Shown piece by piece: positions 1 through 6,520 of a DNA stretch of 11,188 nt. The number at the start of each line of letters is the position of its first letter. Within the stretch, counting starts at the first letter, position 1. Under the pieces are notes generated by a model. It was given only the letters and a program-made list of their open reading frames with translations, had not been told where the DNA came from and searched no databases. The translations under genes were made by a program, and so were the position numbers. Source of the stretch: Acidobacteriota bacterium (GTDB lineage Bacteria > Acidobacteriota > Thermoanaerobaculia > Multivoradales > JAHEKO01); NCBI GenBank assembly GCA_030610025.1, contig JAUWSP010000041.1, positions 1 through 11,188 of the forward strand, written 5' to 3'.

Positions 1-1304
1 GAATCGACAAGACCTACCTCGGTCTCGACGATGACGCTGCCGAGGTGAAGCAGAAAGAGTTGGAGAGGGTCTGGAGGATGGTAAAGGACCGGCTCGACTT
101 CGAGAACGACGTCACGATGATGGACCTCCAGGCCATGACGTTCCGTGGCGCGTTTGAGAGTGGCGACATCCTCGTGGTGCGGCGTCGGATGATGATGCCT
201 GGGGATCTCATCCCCCTGAAGGTCCAGCTTGTCGAGGCCGACCGGATCTCGAACCCGCAGAACGCGATGGACACCGATCGGATCAGCGGCGGTGTCGAGA
301 CCAACGGAGCAGGGGCTACGACCGCCTTCCACGTCTCTAACAGGCACCCAGGCGATTTCACGTCATTGGAGTCCATCACGGCTTGGGAGCGGGTACCGAA
401 AAGTGGGCGCAGTGGGCTTCCACTGGCGCGGCTCATCTACGACAAGCGTCGGCCCGGGCAGAGGAGGGGGGTACCGTCCCTGGCTCCCGTGATCGAGCCA
501 CTCAAGCAACTCTCACGACTCACGGACTACGAACTAACGGCCAGCGTCGTGAGTTCGCTGTTCACCGTCTTCGTGACCACAGAGGCACCGGCTTCGGGGG
601 GGATCCCCGTATCACCGGAGGGGACTGCTGTAGGAGACCAGCCATCCAAGGCTGGGGACGTGTTCTTGAACCCGGGGGCGATGGTGGACCTCCGACCCGG
701 GGAGAAGATCGAGACAGTAGACCCGAATCGACCAAACGGGGCCTTCGATCCCTTCTTCCGCGCCATTGTTCAGCAAATCGGCATGGCCCTTGAGATTCCC
801 TACGAAGTGCTGATGCACCTCTACGGGAACTCCTATTCGGCGGCTCGTGCGGCTCTGCTGGACGCTTGGCGCTTCTTCAGGCACCGGAGGAAGTGGATTG
901 CCGAGACATTCTGCCAGATGGTCTACGAATGGGTTGTTCTGGATGCCATCCTCCAGGGCCACATCGATCTCCCGGGCTATTTGGCCGATCCCATGGCGAA
1001 GATGGCTTGGCTGAGTGCGGACTGGGTCGGCGACTCGCCGGGGGCCATCAATGAGAATGACGCAGTCAAGGCGTCGGTCGCTCGGCTCGATGCGGGTCTC
1101 TCCGATCGGGCTACTGAGACAGCAGAACTCACTGGGAGGGACTGGGGTGGGGTCCAGACCCAGAGAGCAGCAGAGAAAAAGCGCATCGAGGAGGACGGGA
1201 TGGAATTCGCTGCCACGCCCCAGGCCGGTGGTGGAGGTGAGGAGGGGGGGCGTGAGGACATGAACACTCCTGACAAGCGCAAAGAGGAGGAAGACGCAGC
1301 ATGA
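1..1304 (+). CDS. Phage portal protein, lambda gpB family (5' end missing)
   Basis: The portal is the dodecameric ring at one vertex of the phage head through which DNA is packaged and to which the tail attaches. The reading frame is open from base 3, so the true start lies upstream; about 433 residues are visible, against 533 in lambda gpB. Visible family features are the R-I-S-N-P segment near bases 245-260, which matches the equivalent place in gpB, and a late block near bases 790-900 reading EIPYEVLMHLYGNSYSAARA followed by a W-x-FF-x-x-RRKW-like stretch. That block resembles the gpB segment with 'YSTARA' and 'GRRKF'. The C-terminus is a low-complexity Gly/Glu tail (near bases 1225-1300), probably disordered. 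The stop overlaps the next start as ATGA, so translation of the protease is probably coupled. The family call is from pattern recognition and is strongly supported by the gene order that follows. Confidence 0.93.
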   Translation, partial: IDKTYLGLDDDAAEVKQKELERVWRMVKDRLDFENDVTMMDLQAMTFRGAFESGDILVVRRRMMMPGDLIPLKVQLVEADRISNPQNAMDTDRISGGVETNGAGATTAFHVSNRHPGDFTSLESITAWERVPKSGRSGLPLARLIYDKRRPGQRRGVPSLAPVIEPLKQLSRLTDYELTASVVSSLFTVFVTTEAPASGGIPVSPEGTAVGDQPSKAGDVFLNPGAMVDLRPGEKIETVDPNRPNGAFDPFFRAIVQQIGMALEIPYEVLMHLYGNSYSAARAALLDAWRFFRHRRKWIAETFCQMVYEWVVLDAILQGHIDLPGYLADPMAKMAWLSADWVGDSPGAINENDAVKASVARLDAGLSDRATETAELTGRDWGGVQTQRAAEKKRIEEDGMEFAATPQAGGGGEEGGREDMNTPDKRKEEEDAA

Positions 1305-2605
1305 GCCTCGCGTTGAAGTTCATAGAAACGAGGACGTGGGCCATCCTCGACGAATATCTGGAACTGATGGGCGCGATCGTCGAGCGAGATCTCGATAGCC
1401 AGGCCGGAATCGCTGAAGCGATCGAGAAACGGTTCGGTACGCACTTGGTCGGGACGAAGGAGACCACCGTGCGTGAGGGGGTCGCCATCATCCCCATCGC
1501 TGGCCCTCTCTTCCGCTATGCCAGCTTCTTCTCCGAGATCTCGGGTGCCACCTCCTACGAGCGTTTGGCAGTAGACATCGGCAATGCCATGGAGAACTCC
1601 GAGGTTGTCCAGGTCGTTTTCGACGTGAATAGCCCCGGGGGGGAAGTGGACGGTGCGGCTGAGACGGCTGAGTTGATCGCGTCGTACCGTGGCCACAAGC
1701 CCATGACGTCGTACATCTCCCATCTCGGTGCGTCGGGGGGGTACTGGCTGGCGGCTGCGGCAGACAGGGTGATCGTCGCTGAGACGGCAATGGTTGGGTC
1801 GATTGGTGCTGTGTTGGGTGTGGTGGATCGGTCCAAGCAGGACGAGAAGCGTGGGATCAAGCGGATGCAGTTTGTGTCCGCGCAGTCTCCCGACAAACGT
1901 GTGGACCCCTTTTCGGACGATCAGGGGGAGCAGGACCGCGCCAGGGTGATCCTACAAGGGCTTGTGGACAAGCTCGGTGCGGTATTTGTCGAGAAAGTCG
2001 CGGGATACAGGGGCATGAGTGCCGAGGAGGTCATGGGGACCAAGGGTGGCCTCGTAATCGGCTCTGATGCGGTGGCAGCGGGTCTCGCGGACGGAGTCGG
2101 AACCTTGGAAGGCATCATAGAGGAATTAACGGGTGCGAGTGAGGATGCTCGCCCCACAGCACTGAGCTTTGCCGCCGCAAGGCTCGCCACTCATACGGAG
2201 GAAGCCAATATGGACGGGAAAGAGTCCACCGAGGCGGCAAAGGCCCCGGTTATCGATCGCGCTTTTCTCGAAGCGAACCACGCCGATCTCTTGGCCGAGA
2301 TCAGGACCGAGGTCGCGACCGAGGAGAGGAAGAGGGTGATGGCCATCCACACCCTGGAAGCCGCTGGCTTCGAAGAGTTGAAGGCCAAGCTCATGGAGGA
2401 CCCCAAGGGAACGAGGGGTGAAGCCGCAGCCCAGATTCTCGAAGCGAAGGGCGAACAGGAGCGTCGGCGCAAGGAAGTCGTGGCAGACGAACTGGATGCA
2501 GACGAGGGTGACGTGAAGGATCTCTCGGCTTCGAGTCTCCCAGGTGAAGAGGCGAAGGAAGAGGACGCCGCAGTCGCGGCAGTACTCGCCCAAGCCAAGA
2601 AGTAG
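1301..2605 (+). CDS. Prohead protease, S49 (SppA/gpC-like) serine peptidase with C-terminal scaffold region
   Basis: This 434-residue protein is a ClpP-fold serine peptidase that would cleave scaffold and other head proteins inside the procapsid. Residues about 60-275 form the peptidase domain. They contain a VAIIPIAGPL strand, the S-P-G-G oxyanion motif at 111-114, and the nucleophile Ser145 in G-A-S-G-G-Y. Lys199 in S-P-D-K-R-V-D-P is the likely general base of the Ser-Lys dyad, as in S49 enzymes. Residues about 300-434 are charged, helix-rich and unrelated to the protease fold; they match the scaffold portion of lambda gpC. The start is the ATG overlapping the portal stop, with GAGGAGG at 1284-1290 ten bases upstream. 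The same region carries an internal start for a separate scaffold protein (see 2210-2605). No signal peptide is seen, consistent with a phage protease rather than a cellular signal-peptide peptidase. Confidence 0.93.
   Translation: MSLALKFIETRTWAILDEYLELMGAIVERDLDSQAGIAEAIEKRFGTHLVGTKETTVREGVAIIPIAGPLFRYASFFSEISGATSYERLAVDIGNAMENSEVVQVVFDVNSPGGEVDGAAETAELIASYRGHKPMTSYISHLGASGGYWLAAAADRVIVAETAMVGSIGAVLGVVDRSKQDEKRGIKRMQFVSAQSPDKRVDPFSDDQGEQDRARVILQGLVDKLGAVFVEKVAGYRGMSAEEVMGTKGGLVIGSDAVAAGLADGVGTLEGIIEELTGASEDARPTALSFAAARLATHTEEANMDGKESTEAAKAPVIDRAFLEANHADLLAEIRTEVATEERKRVMAIHTLEAAGFEELKAKLMEDPKGTRGEAAAQILEAKGEQERRRKEVVADELDADEGDVKDLSASSLPGEEAKEEDAAVAAVLAQAKK
2197..2203 (+). promoter_or_regulatory. 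Internal Shine-Dalgarno site for nested scaffold gene
   Basis: GGAGGAA lies inside the protease gene, six bases before an in-frame ATG at 2210. It is as strong as the site preceding the protease itself. It falls exactly at the border between the end of the peptidase domain and the charged scaffold-like tail. This is where lambda-type phages place the Nu3 start. The sequence match is direct; its use in translation is inferred. Confidence 0.72.
2210..2605 (+). CDS. Nested head scaffolding protein (Nu3-like), in frame with the protease C-terminus
   Basis: An in-frame internal ATG (Met304 of the protease) with an SD site at 2197-2203 would give a separate 131-residue protein identical to the protease C-terminus. 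It would act as an internal scaffold directing capsid assembly, and would be removed before DNA packaging. The product lacks the catalytic Ser and Lys. It is dominated by Glu, Lys, Ala and Arg with predicted long helices, for example the stretch beginning T-E-E-R-K-R-V-M-A-I, and ends in an acidic then Ala-rich tail. Lambda makes Nu3 in the same way from inside gene C, and excess free scaffold over protease-scaffold fusion is the expected stoichiometry. Neither the start nor the function is proven; the alternative is that only the full-length fusion is made. Confidence 0.68.
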   Translation: MDGKESTEAAKAPVIDRAFLEANHADLLAEIRTEVATEERKRVMAIHTLEAAGFEELKAKLMEDPKGTRGEAAAQILEAKGEQERRRKEVVADELDADEGDVKDLSASSLPGEEAKEEDAAVAAVLAQAKK

Positions 2606-2661
2606 ACACCGATCACGGGAAGCATTCGGAACCACTACGGACTTAGACGGAGATCCAAGCC

Positions 2662-3042
2662 ATGGACGCTGCATTTTCCAGTCAAAGCATCAACCCGGAC
2701 AACCTGCTTGCGGGGGACGCCCCTCCTCCTGTTGCTGTGGGTATCACCCTCACTGACGGTGAGACGGTCGTGCGGGGGCACCTCCTCGGGCGAGTGACCG
2801 CAACCGGGAAGTACCTCATCAGCCTTCTCGCTGCCACGGACGGCTCTCAGGTTGCTCGGGCGGTGGCTGCTGAAGCGGCTGCTCCTTCGGGCGCGGACGA
2901 GGTGATGACCGCCTTCCTCGAAGGTGAGTTCAATCAGGACAGGGTCACCTTCGGCACCGGCCAGACCATCGCCAACACGCTGGTTGACCTTCAGGACGTC
3001 AACATCTATCTGCGTGATCCTGTGACCAATACCCCGGCGTAA
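2662..3042 (+). CDS. Head decoration protein, lambda gpD-like
   Basis: This 126-residue protein resembles the lambda gpD (HDPD) family, whose trimers bind the outside of the expanded capsid and stabilise it against internal DNA pressure. The visible family pattern is a flexible N-terminus with NLLAGD, then a segment 'GETVVRGHLLGRVTATGKY' typical of the gpD beta-tulip core, and a C-terminal V-x-I-Y-L-R-like strand. It is slightly longer than lambda gpD (110 residues). The start has CGGAGA at 2648-2653, eight bases upstream. It sits between protease and major capsid genes exactly as D does in lambda. The preceding 56-base and following 56-base gaps hold no other gene. Confidence 0.88.
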   Translation: MDAAFSSQSINPDNLLAGDAPPPVAVGITLTDGETVVRGHLLGRVTATGKYLISLLAATDGSQVARAVAAEAAAPSGADEVMTAFLEGEFNQDRVTFGTGQTIANTLVDLQDVNIYLRDPVTNTPA

Positions 3043-3098
3043 GGACGACCCGAATAGGTGACGCCGATTCTTTTTGATTCATCACGGAGTTCAAGACA

Positions 3099-4142
3099 AT
3101 GGATATGTACACAACGGGTTTTCTGAACCGGGTCGTTCGTCAGCTTGACCCCGATCCGGCAGCGTATTTCATCAACACCTTCTTCCGCACTGAGCAGGCG
3201 GAAGAGTCGGAGGAGATCCACTTCGATGTCACGGATGAGGAGCCCAGGATCTCCCCGTTCGTGAGTCCGCTTCGGGAAGGCAGGCTCGTCGAGCATGAGG
3301 GCTACACCACGAACACCTTCAAGCCTGCCTACATCAAGGACAAGAGAGTGTTCAACGCCCAGGCTCCGATCAAGCGGGTGCCGGGTGAGCCGATTCTGGG
3401 CTCGTACTCAGCAGCGGAGCGCACCAGGATCCTGCTTGGGCAGGCACTCCGCAACCAGAACACGATGCTGACTCGCCGAGAGGAAGTCATGGCGTCGGAA
3501 GTTCTGAGGACCGGCAAATCGACCATCTCAGGTGAGGGCTTCGAGACGGTGGTGGTCGATTTCCTTCGAGCAGCCGCCCTCACGATCGCGCCCCTTACGG
3601 GCAATGCCCGTTGGAGCGAGACCGCCACGGCTGCACCGCTGGCCAATCTGGAGACCTGGTCTGGGCTGATTCTCACCAACGGTGGTGGGGTCGCTCGCGA
3701 CGTCATCATGGACCCGGTGGTCTGGAGTTGGATGAGACAGAACACCGACGTCGAGAACCTGATGGACACCCGGCGCGGCTCTCAGTCGGCTGGGGAACTG
3801 GGTCCTCTTGCGACCCAGTACAGCGCCAGGAACGTCGCCACGATCGGTGACTTCAACATCTGGCTCTATCAGGACCCGTACATCGACGAGGATGGCGCGG
3901 CAGGGCTGATGATGCCTTCGGGTACCGTCCTTCTGGTCAATGGGGCGAATCTCGAAGGTGTGCGCCACTACGGCATGGTTCAGGACTTCGATGCTGCCCA
4001 TCAAGCGCAGCGAGCATTCTCGAAGTCGTGGACGATCGAAGATCCGTCTCAGCGGATTCTTCTCATGCAGTCGGCACCTCTGGTCGTGCCTTATCGCCCG
4101 AACTGCACGCTGGGTGCCGAGGTTCTGAACGGCGGCGCGTAA
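3099..4142 (+). CDS. Major capsid protein, lambda gpE family (HK97 fold)
   Basis: This 347-residue protein is close in length to lambda gpE (341) and forms the hexamers and pentamers of the icosahedral shell. Family-like features are the N-terminal Y-T-T-G-F-L arm, a P-F-V-S-P segment followed by charged strands resembling the gpE extended loop, a central block ending VVVDFLRAAALTIAPLTG (compare VDFG in gpE relatives), and a C-terminal LLMQSAPLVVPYRPN segment that is highly typical. CGGAG at 3085-3089 supports the ATG at 3099. A second in-frame ATG two codons later is less well spaced. No N-terminal delta domain is present, so scaffolding is presumably supplied in trans by the protease tail or nested scaffold. 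Two hairpins follow the stop. Confidence 0.93.
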   Translation: MDMYTTGFLNRVVRQLDPDPAAYFINTFFRTEQAEESEEIHFDVTDEEPRISPFVSPLREGRLVEHEGYTTNTFKPAYIKDKRVFNAQAPIKRVPGEPILGSYSAAERTRILLGQALRNQNTMLTRREEVMASEVLRTGKSTISGEGFETVVVDFLRAAALTIAPLTGNARWSETATAAPLANLETWSGLILTNGGGVARDVIMDPVVWSWMRQNTDVENLMDTRRGSQSAGELGPLATQYSARNVATIGDFNIWLYQDPYIDEDGAAGLMMPSGTVLLVNGANLEGVRHYGMVQDFDAAHQAQRAFSKSWTIEDPSQRILLMQSAPLVVPYRPNCTLGAEVLNGGA

Positions 4143-4154
4143 AAGGCCCCTGCC

Positions 4155-4180
4155 CTGCGGTGGACCCTAGCCGACCGCAG
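4155..4180 (+). other. Hairpin 1 downstream of the major capsid gene
   Basis: CTGCGGT (4155-4161) and ACCGCAG (4174-4180) are perfect inverted repeats of 7 bp. Two further GG/CC pairs form if G4173 is bulged, leaving a loop of about seven bases. It starts 12 bases after the capsid stop. No T-run follows, so it is not a classical intrinsic terminator by itself. It may protect the 3' end of capsid mRNA. Confidence 0.5.
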
Positions 4181-4198
4181 ATGGCTGAGTGGGCTGGC

Positions 4199-4229
4199 CC
4201 CGGGGTACCTCTGGTTGGAGGACCCCGGG
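4199..4229 (+). other. Hairpin 2 downstream of the major capsid gene
   Basis: The arm at 4199-4211 pairs with GAGGACCCCGGG at 4218-4229, giving a 12-bp GC-rich stem with a single bulged A (4207) and a six-base loop. It lies 32 bases before the next ATG, upstream of the SD at 4251-4258. There is no downstream T-tract. It could be an attenuator, an RNase-stop element or a weak Rho-independent terminator that lowers expression of the connector genes relative to capsid. The base pairing is direct observation; the role is inferred. Confidence 0.6.
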
Positions 4230-4261
4230 TGCTTCCGCCGACAATGAACCGAGGGGGGACA

Positions 4262-4609
4262 ATGAGAAAAGTACGGGCCTTACTGAGCATATTCGAAGGG
4301 GGCGCTTGGCATTTCCCCGGTCAGGACTCCGAGGTATTCGAAGTCACCGAGGAGCGGTACGAGCGGATCAAGGACCACGTCGGCGAGATCGACATGGACG
4401 AGGTGGAAGACCCTCCCATGGAAATTGCCGAGGTCGTGGAAGTACACTCTGACGAGATCCCCGCAGGGTTCCCCTACAGGACGAAGCTGGAAGCGAAGAA
4501 CATCATCACCCTCGACCAGCTACGTGAGATCGAGGACATCTCGGCGTTGTCTGGCTTCGGTAAGAAGAGTGCAGCTACGATCCTGGCTGCTCTGGAGGAG
4601 TTGGGCTGA
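4262..4609 (+). CDS. Small helix-hairpin-helix domain protein in head-completion position
   Basis: This 115-residue protein has an acidic N-terminal half (residues 1-65, rich in Glu, Asp and Val) and a C-terminal domain from about residue 68. That domain reads P-Y-R-T-K-L-E-A-K-N-I-I-T-L, then a helix, then the hairpin G98-F-G100 in LSGFGKKSAATILAAL. This matches the helix-hairpin-helix class of non-specific DNA-binding domains, also seen in RNA polymerase alpha C-termini. The start at 4262 is chosen for GAGGGGGG at 4251-4258; an in-frame ATG at 4244 would add six residues. It occupies the slot of lambda FI, between capsid and head-tail joining genes, so a role in packaging or head completion is plausible but not shown. 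Its TGA overlaps the next ATG (TGATG). Confidence 0.72.
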   Translation: MRKVRALLSIFEGGAWHFPGQDSEVFEVTEERYERIKDHVGEIDMDEVEDPPMEIAEVVEVHSDEIPAGFPYRTKLEAKNIITLDQLREIEDISALSGFGKKSAATILAALEELG

Positions 4610-4914
4610 TGCCTGAGTTCTTCCCCGACACTCACCTTCAGACGATCATCGCGGCGACTGATGGCGTGCTGGTGGAGTACCGTGGGCAGGAAGCGTATTT
4701 CCACTGCGAGACACCGACCACGGACCCGGAATTCGGGTTCATCCCCAACCTCCAGGGCATGGCTAGGGTCCTGATCGGGGCGAACGTGCTTGAGAATCTC
4801 GAAGAAGAAACACTCATCACGGTTGACGGTGACGATTACCTCGTCGGTCCCTTCGAGACTCCAGAGGACGGTGGGGTCATGATGATCTATCTGAAGAGGA
4901 ACAACAGGCCATGA
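4609..4914 (+). CDS. Putative head-tail joining protein (gpFII-like)
   Basis: This 101-residue protein would sit under the portal and provide the surface to which the completed tail docks. Support comes from position, directly after the FI-slot gene, and from the shape of the C-terminal half: L-I-T-V-D-G-D-D-Y-L-V followed by an acidic P-E-D-G-G turn and a final M-M-I-Y-L-K-R strand. That pattern is common in phage FII/attachment proteins of about 100-117 residues. Translation is probably coupled to the preceding gene through TGATG, with GGAGGAG at 4594-4600. Its own stop overlaps the next start as ATGA. No catalytic motif, signal peptide or membrane segment is seen. The family assignment is moderate; a generic neck protein is the alternative. 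Confidence 0.6.
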   Translation: MPEFFPDTHLQTIIAATDGVLVEYRGQEAYFHCETPTTDPEFGFIPNLQGMARVLIGANVLENLEEETLITVDGDDYLVGPFETPEDGGVMMIYLKRNNRP

Positions 4915-5405
4915 GTTCGATCGCGCTTCAGATCCTCGATGCCATTGAAACGCGGCTCGGCAAGGCTTCTGTCCAGGGTTGGGACGGGACGGTTTTCACC
5001 GCTCCCGCAAACCTGACTGTGGCCAGGGAGATCATCGGGCTGGTAACAGAGCGTCATGTGGCCCTGGGGCCGGTCATCAGTGTGGCGAAGGGTGGAGAGC
5101 TTCCTACCACCCGGAAGCACCACTCGCACACCATGACAATCCACATCCTGGAAGCACTCGTCACCGTGGCGGCAAAAGCGGAAGACGAGAACCCGTCTGT
5201 AGCCTTGGATGAGCCGTCGAGTTGGGTTGTCCAGGCACTTCAGAGTGATCCAACACTGGGTGGTATCGCCCACTACATCTCTGAAGAGGGCAGCGAAGAC
5301 GAGTACACCACCTATCAGGAATCCACCTTCGTTCTGGCTGCTCGCCAGATGAAGCTGCACATCGTGTTCCATACCAGAACCGACAACCCGGACGCAAGGA
5401 GCTAG
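4911..5405 (+). CDS. Putative tail terminator / tail completion protein
   Basis: This 164-residue protein begins with a helix (MSSIALQILDAIETRLGKA) and carries mixed alpha/beta sequence. The C-terminal part, LQSDPTLGGIAHYISEEG, then E-Y-T-T-Y-Q-E-S-T-F and a strand ending LHIVFHTRTDNPDARS, resembles proteins encoded just before the tail tube gene in many siphophages. Such tail terminators cap the tube when it reaches the tape-measure length and bind the head. Lambda has Z and U in this interval, so either role is possible; the single gene may cover one or both. It starts within the stop of the preceding gene (ATGA), implying coupled translation and near-equal synthesis. Confidence 0.58.
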   Translation: MSSIALQILDAIETRLGKASVQGWDGTVFTAPANLTVAREIIGLVTERHVALGPVISVAKGGELPTTRKHHSHTMTIHILEALVTVAAKAEDENPSVALDEPSSWVVQALQSDPTLGGIAHYISEEGSEDEYTTYQESTFVLAARQMKLHIVFHTRTDNPDARS

Positions 5406-5409
5406 GGAG

Positions 5410-5601
5410 ATGGCTGAGTTCAAGAAAATCAAGGTCACAGTCAAAGTGGACAACCACACCGACTCCGGTCAGTTGTGTAAGCCGGGAGACGTCATCGAAG
5501 TGTGGCCAGACACCGCCGAATGGCTGGAAGAACTGGGCGTCATCGAGCCCGTGAAGAAGAAGGCACCATCGAAGGACAAACCGAAACCCACAGAGGGCTA
5601 A
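5410..5601 (+). CDS. Small Lys-rich phage protein of unknown function (DUF7210-like pattern)
   Basis: This 63-residue protein has a short beta-rich core. It reads K-I-K-V-T-V-K-V, then a turn, K-P-G-D-V-I-E-V, and a helix A-E-W-L-E-E-L-G-V-I-E-P-V. A basic, proline-rich tail (K-K-K-A-P-S-K-D-K-P-K-P) follows. The strand / G-D-x-I-x-V / Leu-rich helix layout is common in small proteins encoded beside tail tube and connector genes of phages, and resembles the DUF7210 group; no function is established to my knowledge. AAGGAG at 5396-5401 sits eight bases before the ATG. Only four bases separate it from the preceding gene, so it is almost certainly translated as part of the same unit. The tail could contact DNA or RNA, but this is speculative. 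Confidence 0.7.
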   Translation: MAEFKKIKVTVKVDNHTDSGQLCKPGDVIEVWPDTAEWLEELGVIEPVKKKAPSKDKPKPTEG

Positions 5602-5642
5602 AACGCCCGTAGCTTTCGACCCATTTGAAGCGAGGTTAGATC

Positions 5643-6425
5643 ATGTCTCCTGTCGCACCGAGTAACACCAATCTCCTCTTGGGGGCTGGCCAAGTCTTTT
5701 TTGATCGGAATGACGTCGATCAGGGCCTCGCTCACCTTGGTAACTGCACCCAGTTCCGCATCGAATTTGAGGATGAAAAGAGAGAAGTTGTCAATCGGAT
5801 GACTTCTGCCCAGGGGACCTACCGGAAGGTCACCTCCAAGCGAACCGGACGCCTGACCATCGTCGGCCAGGAGTTCGAACCGAAGAACGCCGCCCTCGTC
5901 ACCATGGGCACGCTCTCAGTCCTGGCCCAGTCGGCCTCGTCGGCCTCGAACGAGATCATCGCGACCGCTGCCCAGGCCGTGGAAGGCGCGACGTACCAGA
6001 CGGAGTTCAGGAACATCTCCGTGCTGGTGCTGAAGCAGGGTGCCACCACCCTGGTCCTGGACGACGACTACGTCATCACCGATGCCGTGCTGGGGCTCAT
6101 CACCATTCTGGTTGGTGGCGGTCAGTGGGTACCGGCAACCCAGATCGATGCCACGTCCTACACCTACGCAGCGGACACCTCCACAGTCATCAGGGGTGGC
6201 GACACCGGCACCATCGAGGGCAAGCTCATCTTTGTCGGCGACCCGGCTGCTGGTCCTGCCATGGACGTCCAGTGCTGGATCTGCTCCATCGAGCCGGAAG
6301 GTGGCCTCGACTTCATCGGGGATGACTTCCTCGAATGGACGCTGAACTGCGAGATCCTCGACGATTCGGCGAATCACCCCGACGAGCCGTATTTCCTCGC
6401 TGTGGATCGGGACGACTATCGATAG
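5643..6425 (+). CDS. Major tail tube protein (gpV-like role)
   Basis: This 260-residue protein would polymerise as stacked hexamers into the tail tube. Its start (SNTNLLLGAGQVFFDR-type N-terminus), alternating beta strands, a conserved-looking R-G-G-D-T-G-T-I-E-G-K-L-I-F-V-G-D strand pair and an E-W-T-L-N-C-E-I-L strand near the C-terminus fit siphophage tail tube proteins. It lies between the terminator candidate and the frameshifting chaperone, the position of lambda V. An insertion of about 100 residues (about 95-190, Ala/Ser/Thr-rich then Val/Leu/Thr-rich) may be an outer-surface domain. A weak SD (GAGG, 5632-5635) precedes the ATG by seven bases. A strong terminator-like hairpin follows, as expected for a gene that must be expressed in excess. 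Confidence 0.85.
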   Translation: MSPVAPSNTNLLLGAGQVFFDRNDVDQGLAHLGNCTQFRIEFEDEKREVVNRMTSAQGTYRKVTSKRTGRLTIVGQEFEPKNAALVTMGTLSVLAQSASSASNEIIATAAQAVEGATYQTEFRNISVLVLKQGATTLVLDDDYVITDAVLGLITILVGGGQWVPATQIDATSYTYAADTSTVIRGGDTGTIEGKLIFVGDPAAGPAMDVQCWICSIEPEGGLDFIGDDFLEWTLNCEILDDSANHPDEPYFLAVDRDDYR

Positions 6426-6466
6426 TAGGTCGAGATCCGATTCCGCGAAGAGGGTAACGTGAACCG

Positions 6467-6508
6467 GAGCCCCGGTGAGGACGTCCCTCGCCGGGGCTCT
6501 TACTTATC
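6467..6508 (+). terminator. Terminator-like hairpin between tail tube and chaperone genes
   Basis: The arms 6467-6480 and 6486-6499 form a 14-bp stem containing one G-U pair, closed by the five-base loop ACGTC. This is the strongest inverted repeat I found in the window. The bases after it (TCTTACTTATC) are T-rich but not a clean T-tract, so termination may be partial. Read-through is required because chaperone and tape measure genes follow without another visible promoter. The SD of the next gene begins ten bases after the stem. Confidence 0.7.
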
Positions 6509-6520
6509 AGGAGGACCGAA

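Noticed and set aside
977..1723. 248-residue open frame on the minus strand across the portal/protease junction
   Set aside because: It overlaps two strongly supported genes in antisense, has no SD and shows no recognisable family pattern; long antisense frames are common in GC-rich DNA.
1733..1741. G7 run in phase as G_GGG_GGG at the protease GxSGG motif (a similar run occurs in the portal at 594-602) as a frameshift site
   Set aside because: The -1 frame at 1741 meets a stop after about 13 codons, and the glycines are required by the catalytic motif, so codon choice explains the run. Such runs are also places where sequencing errors occur, but the frames here are intact.
3043..3098. Possible promoter or terminator around the T-run (GATTCTTTTTGATTC) before the capsid gene
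   Set aside because: No GC stem precedes the T-run and no convincing -35/-10 pair with proper spacing is seen; only the SD for the capsid gene is supportable.
4028..4261. Upstream extension of the HhH gene frame into the capsid gene
   Set aside because: The extra 78 residues overlap the capsid gene out of frame, cross two hairpins and look unlike protein; the SD supports the start at 4262.
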